Source: Pontederia crassipes
Lineage: Eukaryota > Streptophyta > Magnoliopsida > Commelinales > Pontederiaceae
DNA: 64,000 bases
Assembly: GCA_030549335.1 (NCBI GenBank)
Contig: JAUKPH010000028.1
Span: forward strand, 1,054,001-1,118,000
Direction: 5' to 3'
Both the position numbers and the translations under genes were made by a program. How positions within the stretch are numbered: the first letter of the stretch is position 1; each line of letters begins with the position of its first letter. Shown one piece after another: positions 1 through 12,237 of this stretch. The notes under the pieces were generated by a model that saw nothing but the letters and a program-made list of their open reading frames with translations, did not search any database and was not told the origin of the DNA.

Positions 1-473
1 TTGTTTGCCGAGATGACTCAAGATGAAAGGAATGGATTACTATTTTAACACATTAGAATTTTAAGAAATGGATAAAATAAGATTTATTATTAAATTGAAA
101 ATTAAAGAATTAAAGGAAGAAGAAACTATAGTCTAAAAGAATAAAATAAGATTTAATAGAAGTAAAAAATTATAAAGAGACAAGGATTAAAAATATTAAA
201 ATTATAATAAAATTCTAATACAGGAATCAAAATTGAATTAGAGAAGTATTATAATGCATGTCAACCCATATAGATGGCACCCAACTCAAAGTCTTTTCAC
301 TACACAAGCCTTGTCTCATTTCTCTCCCTCCCCTATCTCCACGTCAAAGATTGTAGGCACAACAATTACACCAACCAACATTAATGATATCCAACTATCA
401 AGTCACCACATCAAAGGTACATAATGGGAAACCATGATATTCACGTATCAAGTCACTACATCAAAAGTGCGTA
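1..473. other. AT-rich intergenic DNA, no gene seen
   Basis: Low-complexity AT-rich sequence without a convincing reading frame. A short direct repeat of the phrase 'atcaagtcaccacatcaaa' (about 388-416 and again about 448-467) suggests local duplication, possibly repeat-derived. Nothing else is supported. Confidence 0.5.
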
Positions 474-2039
474 TATAACGACCCAAATTTTTTATGATTA
501 ATAAAAGAATATTTTAATATTTTTATTTGAGAATTATGGTCATTAATATTATTATATTTAATAATTCCGAAAATAAAGGAAAATAGGGGAGGATTTTAAT
601 TAAGAATAAAAAATATATTAGAGATCATTTAATAAAATTCAGAATTATTTAATTATTGAAATAAATCAGAATTTGTTATCATACTTGATTATATTGTGCA
701 AATTATGGTCTTGATTATCATACTTGATTATATTATTTATAATTCTTGATAATAATATTAGCACATCAGATAGATCATATCATCATCATATCATATCATA
801 TTGTCATCATATTTTATTATCATTATCCAATCTTATCATGATACTGATTCGGCAATTTTTCTGATTGAGTCTTATTTCACTTAAATTAAATTATTAAAAG
901 ATAGACATTTTAAGTAAATAAGATAAAAGCTGTTGGATCTTCATGTTCTCTGATTATCTCCAAGTCCTCAGGCCATATTGTTATTGAATTAAATTGAATG
1001 AGGCAGATAGTGGACCTAAAAGTTTGAGGTGTCATCATTCTTTAGAGAAGCTATGACTGTCCTGTGTTTGATCATGATCCATCATCATTCACGAATAATT
1101 GTTAGCGCTATATTGTTGGGTGACTTGCCATGGCACAGATCCTCCACTGACTCAAGTTTTCCTTAATTGACCGAGCGCTCCTCATTTAATTGGATAACTC
1201 CGAACATTATAAATTAAATTGAATTGAATTAAAATCGAATCGAATTGAGTTGGATTGAAATCTAATTGAATTGAATAGATCATGGTCATTGGATACTAGC
1301 GTTGACTAGCATTGCCTCCACCCATTGAATCGAATGAAATTGTTATTGACCAATGACCATTAATATTAATTTAAAAATTGTTAAATTGAATAGTGTCATG
1401 GTGATCAAATATTTAATTGCTAAATCAATATTGTTCAGTTCTCTGACCTCTTCTTGATTCTTCCTATTGATTTATGACTTTATTATCCTATTGTTAAATT
1501 AAATCATCGATCAAATCTTCTACCGTTAATTGAACAATGCCATATGGATCAGACAATTATTAATTGTTATGTCTATTGATTTGTCTCTTGATCATAACCT
1601 GATATAATTGCTCATATTGATAAATCGTTATATTGTTAAATTAATTATTGTATTAATTGTTCAATTGACTCATAATTGATTATATCTTATTTTCGATTGA
1701 GCATATTGATTGTTTAGTAGACCCTACGTACTGAGTATTTTTATACTCATGGATATTTTTTTGTACCTAGATCCATGCATGTGAGAGTGTTTTGATAGAT
1801 GATGATCCTACAGATGGTTATGCTCAGTTGTTTAGTTTTTATTATTTCTGCATTTATTAGAATTGTGAACTTATTGATATTTTAGTTATTTTGAACATTA
1901 TGGATGATTAGTTATTATTATTGAAACGTCTTCCGCATTTATTGTTTTTATTCTGTAAAAAATATTTTATAGAAGATTATGTAATGTCTCTGGGACGACT
2001 CTGAGCACGTGAAAGTCACGTGGGTCTCGGGGCATTACA
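474..2039 (+). repeat. Decayed LTR, same family as the solo LTR at 59354
   Basis: The segment opens with 'tataacgaccc' and closes with 'ggggcattaca'. These are mutated versions of the inverted termini TGTAAC.CCC / GGGGCGTTACA of the intact solo LTR near the right end of the window. Internal phrases are also shared: 'taattccgaaaat', then blocks of gat/tatcat, then 'gaccctacgtactgag' at about 1720-1736. The order is the same in both copies, which supports one LTR family. No flanking target duplication is visible (gcgta on the left, gaatt on the right), so this is an old or rearranged copy. No retrotransposon coding region adjoins it. Confidence 0.65.
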
Positions 2040-2139
2040 GAATTGCAGATGAGAGAGCTATAAATGATGGTTCAGCAGGTCGCTATGTTCAGTGATGGAC
2101 AGATGTTACACGTGTTCTAAATCGAGTGGTCTAATTTTT

Positions 2140-2275
2140 TTATTATTTTCACATTTATTGTTTATATTTCGCACGTAATAAATTTTATTCCACAAAAATA
2201 TTTTATAGAAGATTGAGTAGCGCTTCTGGGACGAATCTGAGCACGTGAAAATCACGTGGATCTCGGGGCAGCGTA
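2140..2275 (+). repeat. Duplicated 3' end of the same LTR
   Basis: This stretch repeats the last roughly 110 bases of the preceding LTR about 230 bp downstream. It holds the same sequence of phrases: a poly-pyrimidine block with 'catttattgtttatatt', 'aatattttatagaagatt', 'tctgggacgaatctgagcacg' (split here as two motifs) and 'tctcggggca'. It differs by scattered substitutions. It is best read as a tandem duplication or nested fragment of the LTR end. Confidence 0.6.
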
Positions 2276-2699
2276 AGAGGAAATATATAAAATTATAGTA
2301 TTCTACCTACGCAAACCAATATGTTGATTGATCAAAGTAAAAAAAAGTCGTCACACAATTAAGTAGCATCTCAGATATGACCTACCAAACAAGCATCTTA
2401 AAACCATGATTCCATAATTACAAGAGTGATACATTAATATATAGAAAAATTATGATTGCTCTACTATCCAATTCCTTGCCTCCTCTGTACAATGAATATC
2501 AAAAGATCCCAAATAGTGAATCATGCTCCCAAATATGTAGAATCTATCATGGTGTACACACCTCCGATGAATATATGCATGGACGTAACATTATGTTCTC
2601 TTAATAATAATTGTGAGCTTTCCAAAGCAGTTATATGATTGAAGCAACATTCATTTATTATTGAAGGATGCCTCCTAACAATTAAAGAATAATTGGTTG

Positions 2700-3110
2700 C
2701 AACATTTATTATCAATGATAAATATTCATCAATTGATAATTGTAGCTAATTGCTTATTATGATTGATGAATAAATTTTAATTGATAGTTGTTAAATGGAA
2801 TCAAAATTTGATTACGGTAGATCGATGATCGCTTAAGGATTAATAATTGATAATAAATATTGAGATTGATTGATAACATGCATTCATAGCTAAAAAAATG
2901 GATAATCGATAATGATTATTTGAAATCGATCTTATGATGATTATGTGAATTGATTATTCATTATTACGATGCTTTGTTGATCGATTTGTTCATCATTTTC
3001 AATGGAGTATTTGATTATCTTTTAAGTCCTATGTATTAAGTATTTTATACTCATTATTTTTTCATCTACCTAAATTTGCACAACATAAGAAGATAGCAAT
3101 GGAAAAATGA
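2700..3110 (+). repeat. Diverged LTR fragment of the same family
   Basis: Rich in 'attgat' runs, then 'cctatgtattaagtatttta' followed by 'tactcattatttt' and 'cacaacataag'. This corresponds in order to the 3' part of the intact LTR ('cctacgtactgagttatc', then 'tggatccatacaggtgatgg'). It is strongly decayed and both boundaries are approximate. Confidence 0.45.
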
Positions 3111-3879
3111 CTGATGACTACTCTTATAGTTGGTATTAGTATAAGAATAATGTAAAGATTTGAACTCACAATTCAAAGGTCATTGGATATTGAATAGTAT
3201 ACTTTCGCTCATATGAGACTTATTATATGAAAAATATTTGATGATAAAAGTTATTGTTGTTCACACATGTAACACATACAATGCTTAATTAGTACTATTT
3301 TAATACTTACTTGGCATCTCATAACTATATATGTTAATTAAGAAATATATAACTATATATATACTATCTATATTTATATCGCTATATATTATCTATTTTT
3401 ACGCAATCATATATATTATCTATACTATACTTTAATTAATAAATAAATTAAATATTGTATATGTACCTTCAACATATATATGTATTCCTACATAATTACT
3501 TATATAGGTCTACATCATAGGAGTGTTCCTAAATATATAATTTGTTACCTATATTATATATGTTACTTATCCATACAATATATATCATATCTTAATTATA
3601 CATATATTATTTTTATATTCTTAATCATGAAATTATGATGGAGATTTGAGACGTGATTTGTTACAAATTATTCCATTTTAGCACCGTAGTGGAGGCTCAA
3701 TAGCGTCTACGTAGCGCCACAATAGAGCAGTAATTATGGTCGACGCTACAAAGTCACTATTGGCGTCTCTCGGACATCTTCTTATTGGGACGCTAACACG
3801 TATGAGACATTACGTCGATGCTAGTGTATCGCTAATATGTTTTGCGTCTCTATAGCGCCGCAGTAGCCAATATTTTATT

Positions 3880-4235
3880 ACACACACTTAATCAGGCGCA
3901 TATAGACATATAAATACACGTATATACTTATACTTATATATAATAAGTACACATATACATATTATTATCACTTAATCTCACACATATAAACATATACATA
4001 CATATATATATATATATACTTATAATACGTATACATATACACGTTATTGTCATTTAATCTCGCACATATATAGACATATACATACACATATATACTTATA
4101 ATATATATAGATATACACATTATTGTGACTTAATCTCTCACACGTAGACATATACATACACATATATTATATATATACACACACAATTGTCATATACACA
4201 TATACATATAGACTTATAACTTTATATACATATAC
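3880..4235. repeat. AT-rich imperfect tandem repeat, period about 100-120 bp
   Basis: At least three units, each starting with a version of 'cacttaatctcgcacatata', followed by 'gacatatacatacaca', TA-rich filler and 'atatacacattattg'. A further partial unit recurs at about 4485-4575 after another 'tagcgtcgcattagcc' block, so the subterminal repeat block and this unit appear duplicated together within the putative CACTA element. Confidence 0.6.
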
Positions 4236-4739
4236 ATGAATAATTATATATGCATTCCATAATTTTTAGATTGTGGGAAGGGAACAAAACAACTGGAATG
4301 AAACACAATGCGATGAGATGCTATCTTGAATATATAGACCTAACATACCTATTAGCGTCTCTGTGGCGTCTCCAAATTGATATGCTAAAATAATTGCGAC
4401 GCTACTATGACGCTAGTGTGTTGTTATTATTTTAAAGTGACGCATTAGCTTCTCTTTAGCGTCGCATTAGCCGACTTTTTACTACCCTCACTTAATCGGG
4501 CACATATTGACATATAAATACACATATATAACACGTACAGATATACATATTATTATCACTTAATCTCGCACATATAATCTTAAATTAGGAAGAAAATTCA
4601 AAATAGCATCCCTATAGTCTCGAAATAGAGTCTCAATGATGGTGTCAACTTAGAGTCTAAGTAGCATCGCGTAAAGGTGAGATGCTAAATACTTAACTTA
4701 AATTCCTAACCTCTTCTGTGTTTTCACTTTTTACTATTA

Positions 4740-5160
4740 TCGTCGATTTTCACCGCTGCTCCGACGCTCGACTGTCAACGCCCACTGCTCCGATGCCTCA
4801 CAATCGATGCCCGTTGTTCCGTCGACGCCCGCTGCTCCGTCGACGCCCATTGTTCTGTCAACGCCCGTTGCTCTGACGCTCAACCCCGCCCTCCTCGAAC
4901 TCGCTATCGTCCACCCAACCACCCTCCTTCGATTCGCCATGCGCCGACTTCCTCCGCCTCATCCGCCTCAATGGCCCGCTCATCCGCCTCCTCCACGGCC
5001 CGCCCTCTGCCTCGCCCTCCGTCTCCTCCACGGCCCGACCTCCGCCTCCACGGCCCGCCCTTCGTCTCCTCTGTCGTCTATGCTCCTCCATTCAGTGTCG
5101 CCCACCGCTTATTCTCCTCTGTCGCATGCCATCATCCTTCTCTGCTTAAGAAGGTACGAG
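4740..5160. repeat. GC-rich island with a 21-bp minisatellite
   Basis: In otherwise AT-rich DNA this stretch is clearly GC-rich. From about 4780 to 4880 a 21-bp unit resembling 'gttgttccgtcgacgcccg' recurs about four to five times with substitutions. It is followed to about 5075 by irregular repeats of 'cctccacggcccgcc'. Open frames exist on both strands because of the composition and show no recognisable domain. It could be a host gene fragment captured by the element, or the 5' exon of the transposon gene. Confidence 0.5.
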
Positions 5161-5819
5161 TCCGCCACCATCTATTATGTAATCCCTGGGTAATTTGCTA
5201 CTTTTTTAATTTCATACATGTTAAATTAATTACTAGTTAATTACTTGAAACTAATCTAATTCCTAGTTAATTTTCTATTATTTAATCTAATACCATGATA
5301 AGTTAATTATTAGTTAATTACTTGAAATTAATCTAATTCTTAATTAATTACTTGAAATTAATCTAATTCCTAGTTTAGATGGTTGAGTTAATTGTTCGAC
5401 ATTCTTGGTAATAAAATGAGATTAGAAAAAATCCCAATGGGACATGTAGTCGGATCGTCAAATAGTAGGCGATTCATTAGTGGGTCGCTCCACGTATCAC
5501 TCCAGATATGTGTCACATAGTAGGCGATACATAGTAGGTGATAGAGTTTACTAAATATTTTATTCTTGTGACAGTTGCTCCACCATCGACGGGGCACATA
5601 GTCGGGACGTCTCGATTGCACGATGACGATCGGCATGTCACACCATGTTATTTTCTATATATTCCACAAATTTAAATAGGAGGCAAATTTTATGTATTTT
5701 TTTATGATGACAGTTGCTACGTCACCGCCATCGCCGAGATTACCGGATGCGACATCTTAGTCCAGATAATATATTTATTATTATTGACATTATATTTCTC
5801 AATTAATTACATTAATCAT

Positions 5820-7540
5820 TTTTCAATAATGTCAGTTATTACACCGCCAATAGCACAAGCACCCGGCTTGTCACATTCTGATGAGCGGACTGCCACAGAT
5901 CATACAGCGATATACATCACTCGAGGTGAGAAGATTATTGTACTAATATCAATTATTACTAGTTTAATTTGGTATGACACTAATGATTTATTTTGAGTTA
6001 CGGCTAGTAGATGATGTCGGACATTCTCAGCCTACCCTAGCTGTACCAAATGATGATTTCTCTTCGACGGATGAAGAGGGATTATACGATAATGGGGTGA
6101 TCATCGTAAATAATATTGCACGACCGTAAGTTAAATAAATTATAGAAATTTTGTTATAGTTTTGGTTATCATTGAAAATTAATTCTTCCTTGTAATTGGC
6201 AGGATCACTTTCATGTCCGCTAGTACCGTGCGGGATGTCAGTGCTCTCGTTCTTTCTCACTTGCTGGAAGGGATAGGATTCTGAAAAGATGTTCAATTCA
6301 AGTGCAGAATGACATTTTTCGAGCCTTTACGGTATGATCTTCTATTTGGGTTACAAGATTTGTTTTATATTATTTTTAAATTATTAAGTTTTAACGCATT
6401 GTGTAGGAAGTAAATCAGTATCATTCGAATCTTAGTTTAGGAATGATCCGGAGATCTTTTGAGGAGGTCGCTATGAAATGCCTCCGAAATCAATTGTACG
6501 AGTTTCGCAAGGTCTCACGTCCGCCAGCCTCACTTTGGAGTAGAGCATACAAAGATGCCCAAGGCATATTAGGCGCTCGATTTAGGAGTCCTTGTGTAAG
6601 AAGTGATAAGTATGTTTACTTTTAAATTATTTTTATTAAATTTATAATTTTTGAAAATTTAAGTATTTGATGTTCATAAAGGACGGATGAACGATGGCAA
6701 AGGAGTTGGAAAAGGCAAGAGTTAACCGACTTTCGAAGCCCGAGGCCCACATCCACACAGGAGGGTCGATGCGATTTGACGAGCATCAACGACGCATGAT
6801 AATTTACATACAAATTCAATTAATCAAATTTTTAACTTATACTTATTTTATAAAATTTGGAACTTTATTGTAGGAGGAGAAACAAGATGATCACATGGAC
6901 TTTCACGTGATTTACGAGGTCGTATAAGAGTTGGAAGACCAACGACTTGGTCACGCCCACTGCTTGTAGGCTTCTGGTAAATCTCATCACATGTTCATTT
7001 GGTTGTTGACGTTAGTGCACTATCTTTTAAATATGCAATGTTTAAATTTTTTAGGATGAGTATAATGCGAAAATGACTGAAATGTACGGAGATGATCCGA
7101 GTACTCAACCACCAGGTAATGTTTCTTGTAAGGAATTCATGTTTTTTATTTATGTATTTTTTATGTATAATTATATATTATATGATTATATAATTTTTCT
7201 ATTTCGTAGAGGACCCTACTGATTGGGAGGAGGTGGCTGGCATGACACGAGGAGGATACTTGCATGGTCTCGACACAGCCGCTCAGGTAGGAGGACCGGA
7301 GGATATGTAGATGGTCCGTCTACTCTGAACTCATCCACTACACCTGATATAACGCAGCTATTGCAATAATTATCGCAACAGCTATCGGAGCAGATATCAC
7401 AGCAGGTGTCACAGCAGTTGGCTCGGCTATTGCAGGCGATTCAGGAATTAATCCCGATGCAGAATCAATCCCCGCGAAGCCATGAACCGAGCACATCGGG
7501 ATTGAACTCCGGAATGATAACAATAACTCCCAAACTTAGG
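5820..7540 (+). pseudogene. Relics of a transposon protein gene (Ptta/En-Spm-like)
   Basis: Short coding-like blocks are separated by AT-rich intron-like stretches with plausible GT/AG borders. Examples: the frame from 5829 ending at a GTGAGA donor near 5925; a block ending at GTAAGT near 6129 with an acceptor 'ttggcag' near 6201; 6443-6613 (ending ...RFRSPCVRSDK); about 6683-6770; a block with 'MYGDDPSTQPP' near 7080-7112; and a block with 'EDPTDWEEVAG' from about 7209. The 'MYGDDPS' type phrase is reminiscent of plant transposase Ptta/En/Spm proteins (from memory, not searched). In-frame stops interrupt several blocks, so it is read as non-functional. Confidence 0.4.
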
Positions 7541-8270
7541 ATAGAAACAAACCATAGATAGAAACTATACTTTTGTTACTTATAGACTTATTATTAGATA
7601 TATGTATAGTTTGTTAGTTCAGTTTATTACTTTTTATATTCTTATCTTAAATATTGTGTCTGTGCTACTTTCATATTATGCATGTGATGAATATTAATGT
7701 ATTTATATGCATTATATAATTGTATGGTGTGGGAAGGAAAAAAATGGTTGTAATGGGTAAAAAAATCTACAATTAGCACTTCCATAGCGTCACCCTAACG
7801 TCGTCAAATAGTCGACTTATATTAAATATATAGTCCTTAGCATCACTTTAACATCTCCTTCACGTCGATATATCACGTCACCTTAGCGTCTCGATGCAAC
7901 AAACATGATGTTGGCCTCACAGAAGTGCCAAAATAGTGTCAACTAATGCATAATATTAGTGTCTCTTGAGCGCCGAAGTAGTGCCTCCTAAGTCGCACCA
8001 CGTTAGCATCTCCTTAGCGACGTCTGTCTATTGCTCCCAACTAGACATCACGCATCTTCGTAACGTCGAGATAGCGCCAACTGTTGGCCCTAATAGTGTC
8101 TCCTCTTTTGTTGGCTCCATTGCGACGCCATTTGCCACCGACTACCGGCGTCGCATTTTAATAACGCTATTTGGACGTTAAAGTGACGTTATATATTCTA
8201 GAGACTCAATAGCGTCGCAGTAGCATCTCGTTCATTGGGTCGTTATTCTTCGATTTTTTATATAGTCTTT

Positions 8271-9961
8271 TATAGATTTTGATGATAATATCTTAAGAGG
8301 ATGTTTCCTGCATCCTCATTCAATATTATCGAGGTATTCACTATCGCCTAACAAAAAGATTATCACTATATTATAAAGGATTGTCAAGTGATACATAATT
8401 ATTTTTACTGAGGTACCCTTTTATTAATAGTGTCAACTTTATATAATTTAGTTAAACCTATAGGTTTGAAACATAAATTACATGAAATTGACGTATTAAG
8501 TAAATAAATTTATAATCAATATTTTTAAAACAAAAATGATATAAAATTATGATATTCATAATAATAACAATAGTAATATTGTTATGTGGTTTATTATATT
8601 CTTCTACTTTTATTTATATATGATCATAAGTGTAAATATGAACATGAGATATAAATTATATTATCACCTGAATGATAATTTAGATAGGCATTTCCATCCC
8701 AATTACATGGTGCACTTGCCACTTGGTCAATCAGGATTCCTAGGCAGCACACTTAAAATAAGACAATATGGTAGGCGTAAATAATTTTAAGTTCGGATTA
8801 TTGATAAATAAAAATAAGAGCCGTAGAAAAAAAAACGAACTGTGAATTGTAATCCGGCTAAACTCTCAAATGTATTGATTTAATAAATATTTTATATATT
8901 ATTATTAAATTATTTGTGCGCGAATTACATTGTGGGATGAATGGACGGACGTGATACTATCGTGGCCAATTGGCAGCCGCACGGCCCAAATATTACCAGG
9001 TTACGAACTGAATATATCATCAAAAGGTAGGTGCATAAATAATTCAGATTAAAGTTGCATAAATAATTCATAGTAAAGTCGTTCACTTTTATAAACGAGT
9101 CAACGTTAAGTTAGATCTCTGTCCCTTTTAGTAGTTGAATGCGTGGCTTTCCATCTTTAACAACGAATGAAGAAAAAAAAACCTAAAAAAGGATGACATG
9201 ATAGAAACACATTGGACCCGAATCCCTTGGAAGAAGATATATTTTTTTGCCAATCCTGATTTTTGAAAAGTGACGTCGACGTTTAATCAGTCCGACGTTA
9301 GAGAGTATGCAATTAATATATTAAAAAATTAATTCATCATCTATTTCAATTAAATCGATATTCACTCTTGTCGTAATAAAAATTTATTGTGTTCATAAAA
9401 CTCAAACTCGAAATTTTATTTAAACGAGGAGGATGAAGAAAAATAAAAGCAACAAAAGGAAGCCACATCTATTTTCTATCACCCCATGCATGATCCCAGC
9501 GGAAACAGCGATAGAATCGTTTTTATGTGGTTGATTAAATGAATCATAATCACATTCCAATTGCCCACAACAACAATTCGAATCATATTATTTTTTTCTT
9601 TCTTTCACGCATCAAGTAGTTTGTGTTTTGTCCGGTCTGCGGTCACGCTTTCATTCACCGATTCACACGGTCTACGCTTATATAAGAATCAGCATTGAAT
9701 TTTTCTTTCCGAATAATTGAATTTTTCATAATAAAACAAAAGTTTTATTGAAACGGCAAAAAAAAAGGAAGAAAAGAAATAGCTTCAATTCAATTTAGGT
9801 GCATATTATTGTCTTTTACTGCCTCGCCAACCAAAAGACAGGTAGAACAATTAAATTGCACATCTGAAGATGCGAAGGGCAGAGTGACGTGTCGTACGAC
9901 ATGGCCCCCACCCCCCATGCTGGCAACTCAGCACTTAGCACCCCACGCCACGTCCCCCCGT

Positions 9962-9966
<5 letters not shown>
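8271..9966. other. AT-rich intergenic DNA, no gene seen
   Basis: No reading frame of coding character. The last 100 bp before the CT tract (about 9890-9966) is GC-richer and C-rich. Nothing identifiable on either strand. Confidence 0.5.

Positions 9967-10029
<63 letters not shown>
9967..10029. repeat. (CT)n microsatellite, about 63 bp
   Basis: Uninterrupted CT dinucleotides. First of four simple-repeat tracts within 1.7 kb upstream of the GUX-like gene. Frames crossing it translate as Ser-Leu or Arg-Glu runs and are not genes. Confidence 0.97.
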
Positions 10030-10032
<3 letters not shown>

Positions 10033-10841
10033 CTTGCTTTCCATGGTGATTAACATCGTTCTCATCACAGCTAAGCTATCTTCTTCTTCATCTTATCTCT
10101 TCCTACAAACTAATTATTAACTATTTTCAATTACGTGACCACTCCATTTATTATTATAAGTTTACGACACTGTGAGTGACACAGTAACAACCAGGACGAA
10201 CTCTATTAAAAATATATTAAATATTACAGAAAAATATGGAATTAAATATTGTTGAAGCAAATGTCGTTTCGACTGATTTTGCTGGTTTAACTGTCTGAAA
10301 AGAAATAAAAAAAAGGCTTAATACATGTAGCATTAAAATATGTTAGCTACACAAAAAAAAATATCAAATAAGCTTAGTTCAAAATTGCTTTCACATAATT
10401 ATGATTAGTGTCATGATTTGAGAAAATTAAGATGGAAGGTGCACCAGATGATGAGGCGATGCACTAATTAAATTCATCATTAAATTTCTTTTCTTTTTCT
10501 TTTTCTTTTTTTTTTTGGGTCAATATATGCCGGAGGTAGATGCATTTAATTTTGTTGGTGGATGGATAAATCAAATGTTAAATTCTTCTCACATGCATAA
10601 TAAACAAATCGGAGAGAGGCGACTAAGAGCACGTTTAATAAGCAGGTGAAAATAGCGACGGCATGGATGAATCGAGCTGTCACGGCGTTATGTTAATGCT
10701 ACGCAGCTCTACCTATAAATTGGTTTTGACCGGTTGCAATATTAATTGTCTTTTAATTGCAACTCCTGGACCGACCCCGACCGGATACCAACCCATTCTC
10801 CAGGCCACCACATGCTTTGCTTTGTGGGGGCATGGCATCCC

Positions 10842-10958
<117 letters not shown>

Positions 10959-11279
10959 ATCTTCATCTCATTCATTGCACTCATTTATGCACAACAAGAA
11001 AATAATAATAATAATAATCTCATTGCATATCTAATCAAACTATTCCTATAAGAAAGTTAGAAAGAGAGCTCAATGAATCTAATACAAGAAAAATAAAAAT
11101 TGAAAATAAACAAACATAAAAGTTTGAGAATTGAACTCGTAATCTCGGGCTTTACATTTTTTTTCCCTACATGACAATGAATTAATAAGATGAAATAAAT
11201 AAAAATTAAAAGTGCAGCTAGTCAATAAGGTCGCCATAGCTTACTTTATTTCAACTCAAGGTCAGGTGGCCAAATTGAC

Positions 11280-11280
<1 letters not shown>

Positions 11281-11344
<64 letters not shown>
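11281..11344. repeat. (AAT)n microsatellite, about 64 bp
   Basis: About 21 perfect AAT units in the region upstream of the GUX-like gene. Confidence 0.97.
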
Positions 11345-11589
11345 TAGCATGCATGTTGTAATGTTGTATGTATCCTTCCCTCCAAATAGTCGAGAGTTCC
11401 AACCATGTGGCAGATGCTACGTGAAGAATCCGGCTGAGCATTCACCTGGAAGACGAAAATGCGCCCTTAAGATTTACCACATCTATAAAAAAAGGATCCA
11501 GGCATTTATGTCAGATACGTCTACGATATCAGAAAAGTATTGCTTGCATAAGAACACCACAAGAATTTTAGAGCCTTTCAAAATTATCT

Positions 11590-11592
<3 letters not shown>

Positions 11593-11666
<74 letters not shown>
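11593..11666. repeat. Compound (TC)n(AC)n microsatellite near the GUX 5' end
   Basis: About 54 bp of TC followed directly by about 20 bp of AC. It lies just before the pyrimidine-rich segment I read as the 5' untranslated exon of the GUX-like gene, so it is promoter-proximal or transcribed. GA/CT tracts at this position are common in plant promoters and are binding targets for BPC-type GAGA-binding proteins (established knowledge); a role here is inference. Confidence 0.9.
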
Positions 11667-12237
11667 TGTCGGCGGATCACTTGCTGTTTCTCGAGTTCAT
11701 CCACTCTCACTCTTCCTCCTCCTGTTCTGCGCATTTCCTCATCTTAGGTTCCATCCAATCTTTTCTCTTACTTCACTGTTTTTTTTTTGTTTGTTTATGT
11801 TTCCTAGAGATTAAAAAGGTTTGCAGTTTGTTCCAGTGCGATTGGCCTGTTGATTCTTGTCAGCCAGAACCCCGTCTGGAGTTATTATACTTTTCAATTC
11901 AGAAATTTTGGTTTGGTTTGCCACTTGTTTCCCTTTGATATGCATACCAATTATTGGATCGACTTCTTGCTCGTACCAAGTTTGTTTCCCATGTTCTTGA
12001 GAGGGATCCTTGATATATTTTTGTCTACTTTTTACATGTTCAATCTCTACCTGCAACACTTGGTCTGAATTGTATACAGGGAGTAGCTGCGTGGATTCCC
12101 TTGTTTTTATTATACTTCTTCCATCTCACAACAGCTCACCTTTTTCTTTTCTTCTTCTTCTTCTTCCTCCTCTTCCTCCACTGATGTCTATGTTTATTAA
12201 TGGATGAACAGATGAAGTTTTCCTCTGCTGCAAACTA
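11667..12237 (+). promoter_or_regulatory. Putative 5'UTR exon, UTR intron and uORF of the GUX-like gene
   Basis: A pyrimidine-rich stretch ends at 11747 (...atcttag|gttcc), a possible donor. A possible acceptor lies at 12210-12211 (gaacag|atgaag). If this splice is right, the mature leader resumes at 12212 with an upstream ORF of eight codons (12212-12238, MKFSSAAN) whose TAA overlaps the main ATG by one base (TAATG at 12236-12240). The exon limits are inferred from splice-like signals only. Confidence 0.4.

Larger units (their letters stand above)
3660..8270. mobile_element. Degenerate CACTA-like DNA transposon (approximate limits)
   Basis: Two zones, about 3680-4700 and 7780-8230, are packed with short repeats of the type 'tagcgtctc', 'tagcgtcgc' and their complements ('gacgctaa', 'gcgacgct'), in both orientations. 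Between them lie transposon-type exon relics with splice-like junctions. This matches the subterminal repeat architecture of CACTA (En/Spm) elements. I could not find clean CACTA...TAGTG ends or a 3-bp target duplication. A candidate 3' end 'tatatagtc' lies near 8262. The superfamily call rests on architecture plus weak resemblance of the coding relics to plant Ptta/En-Spm type proteins. Confidence 0.45.
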
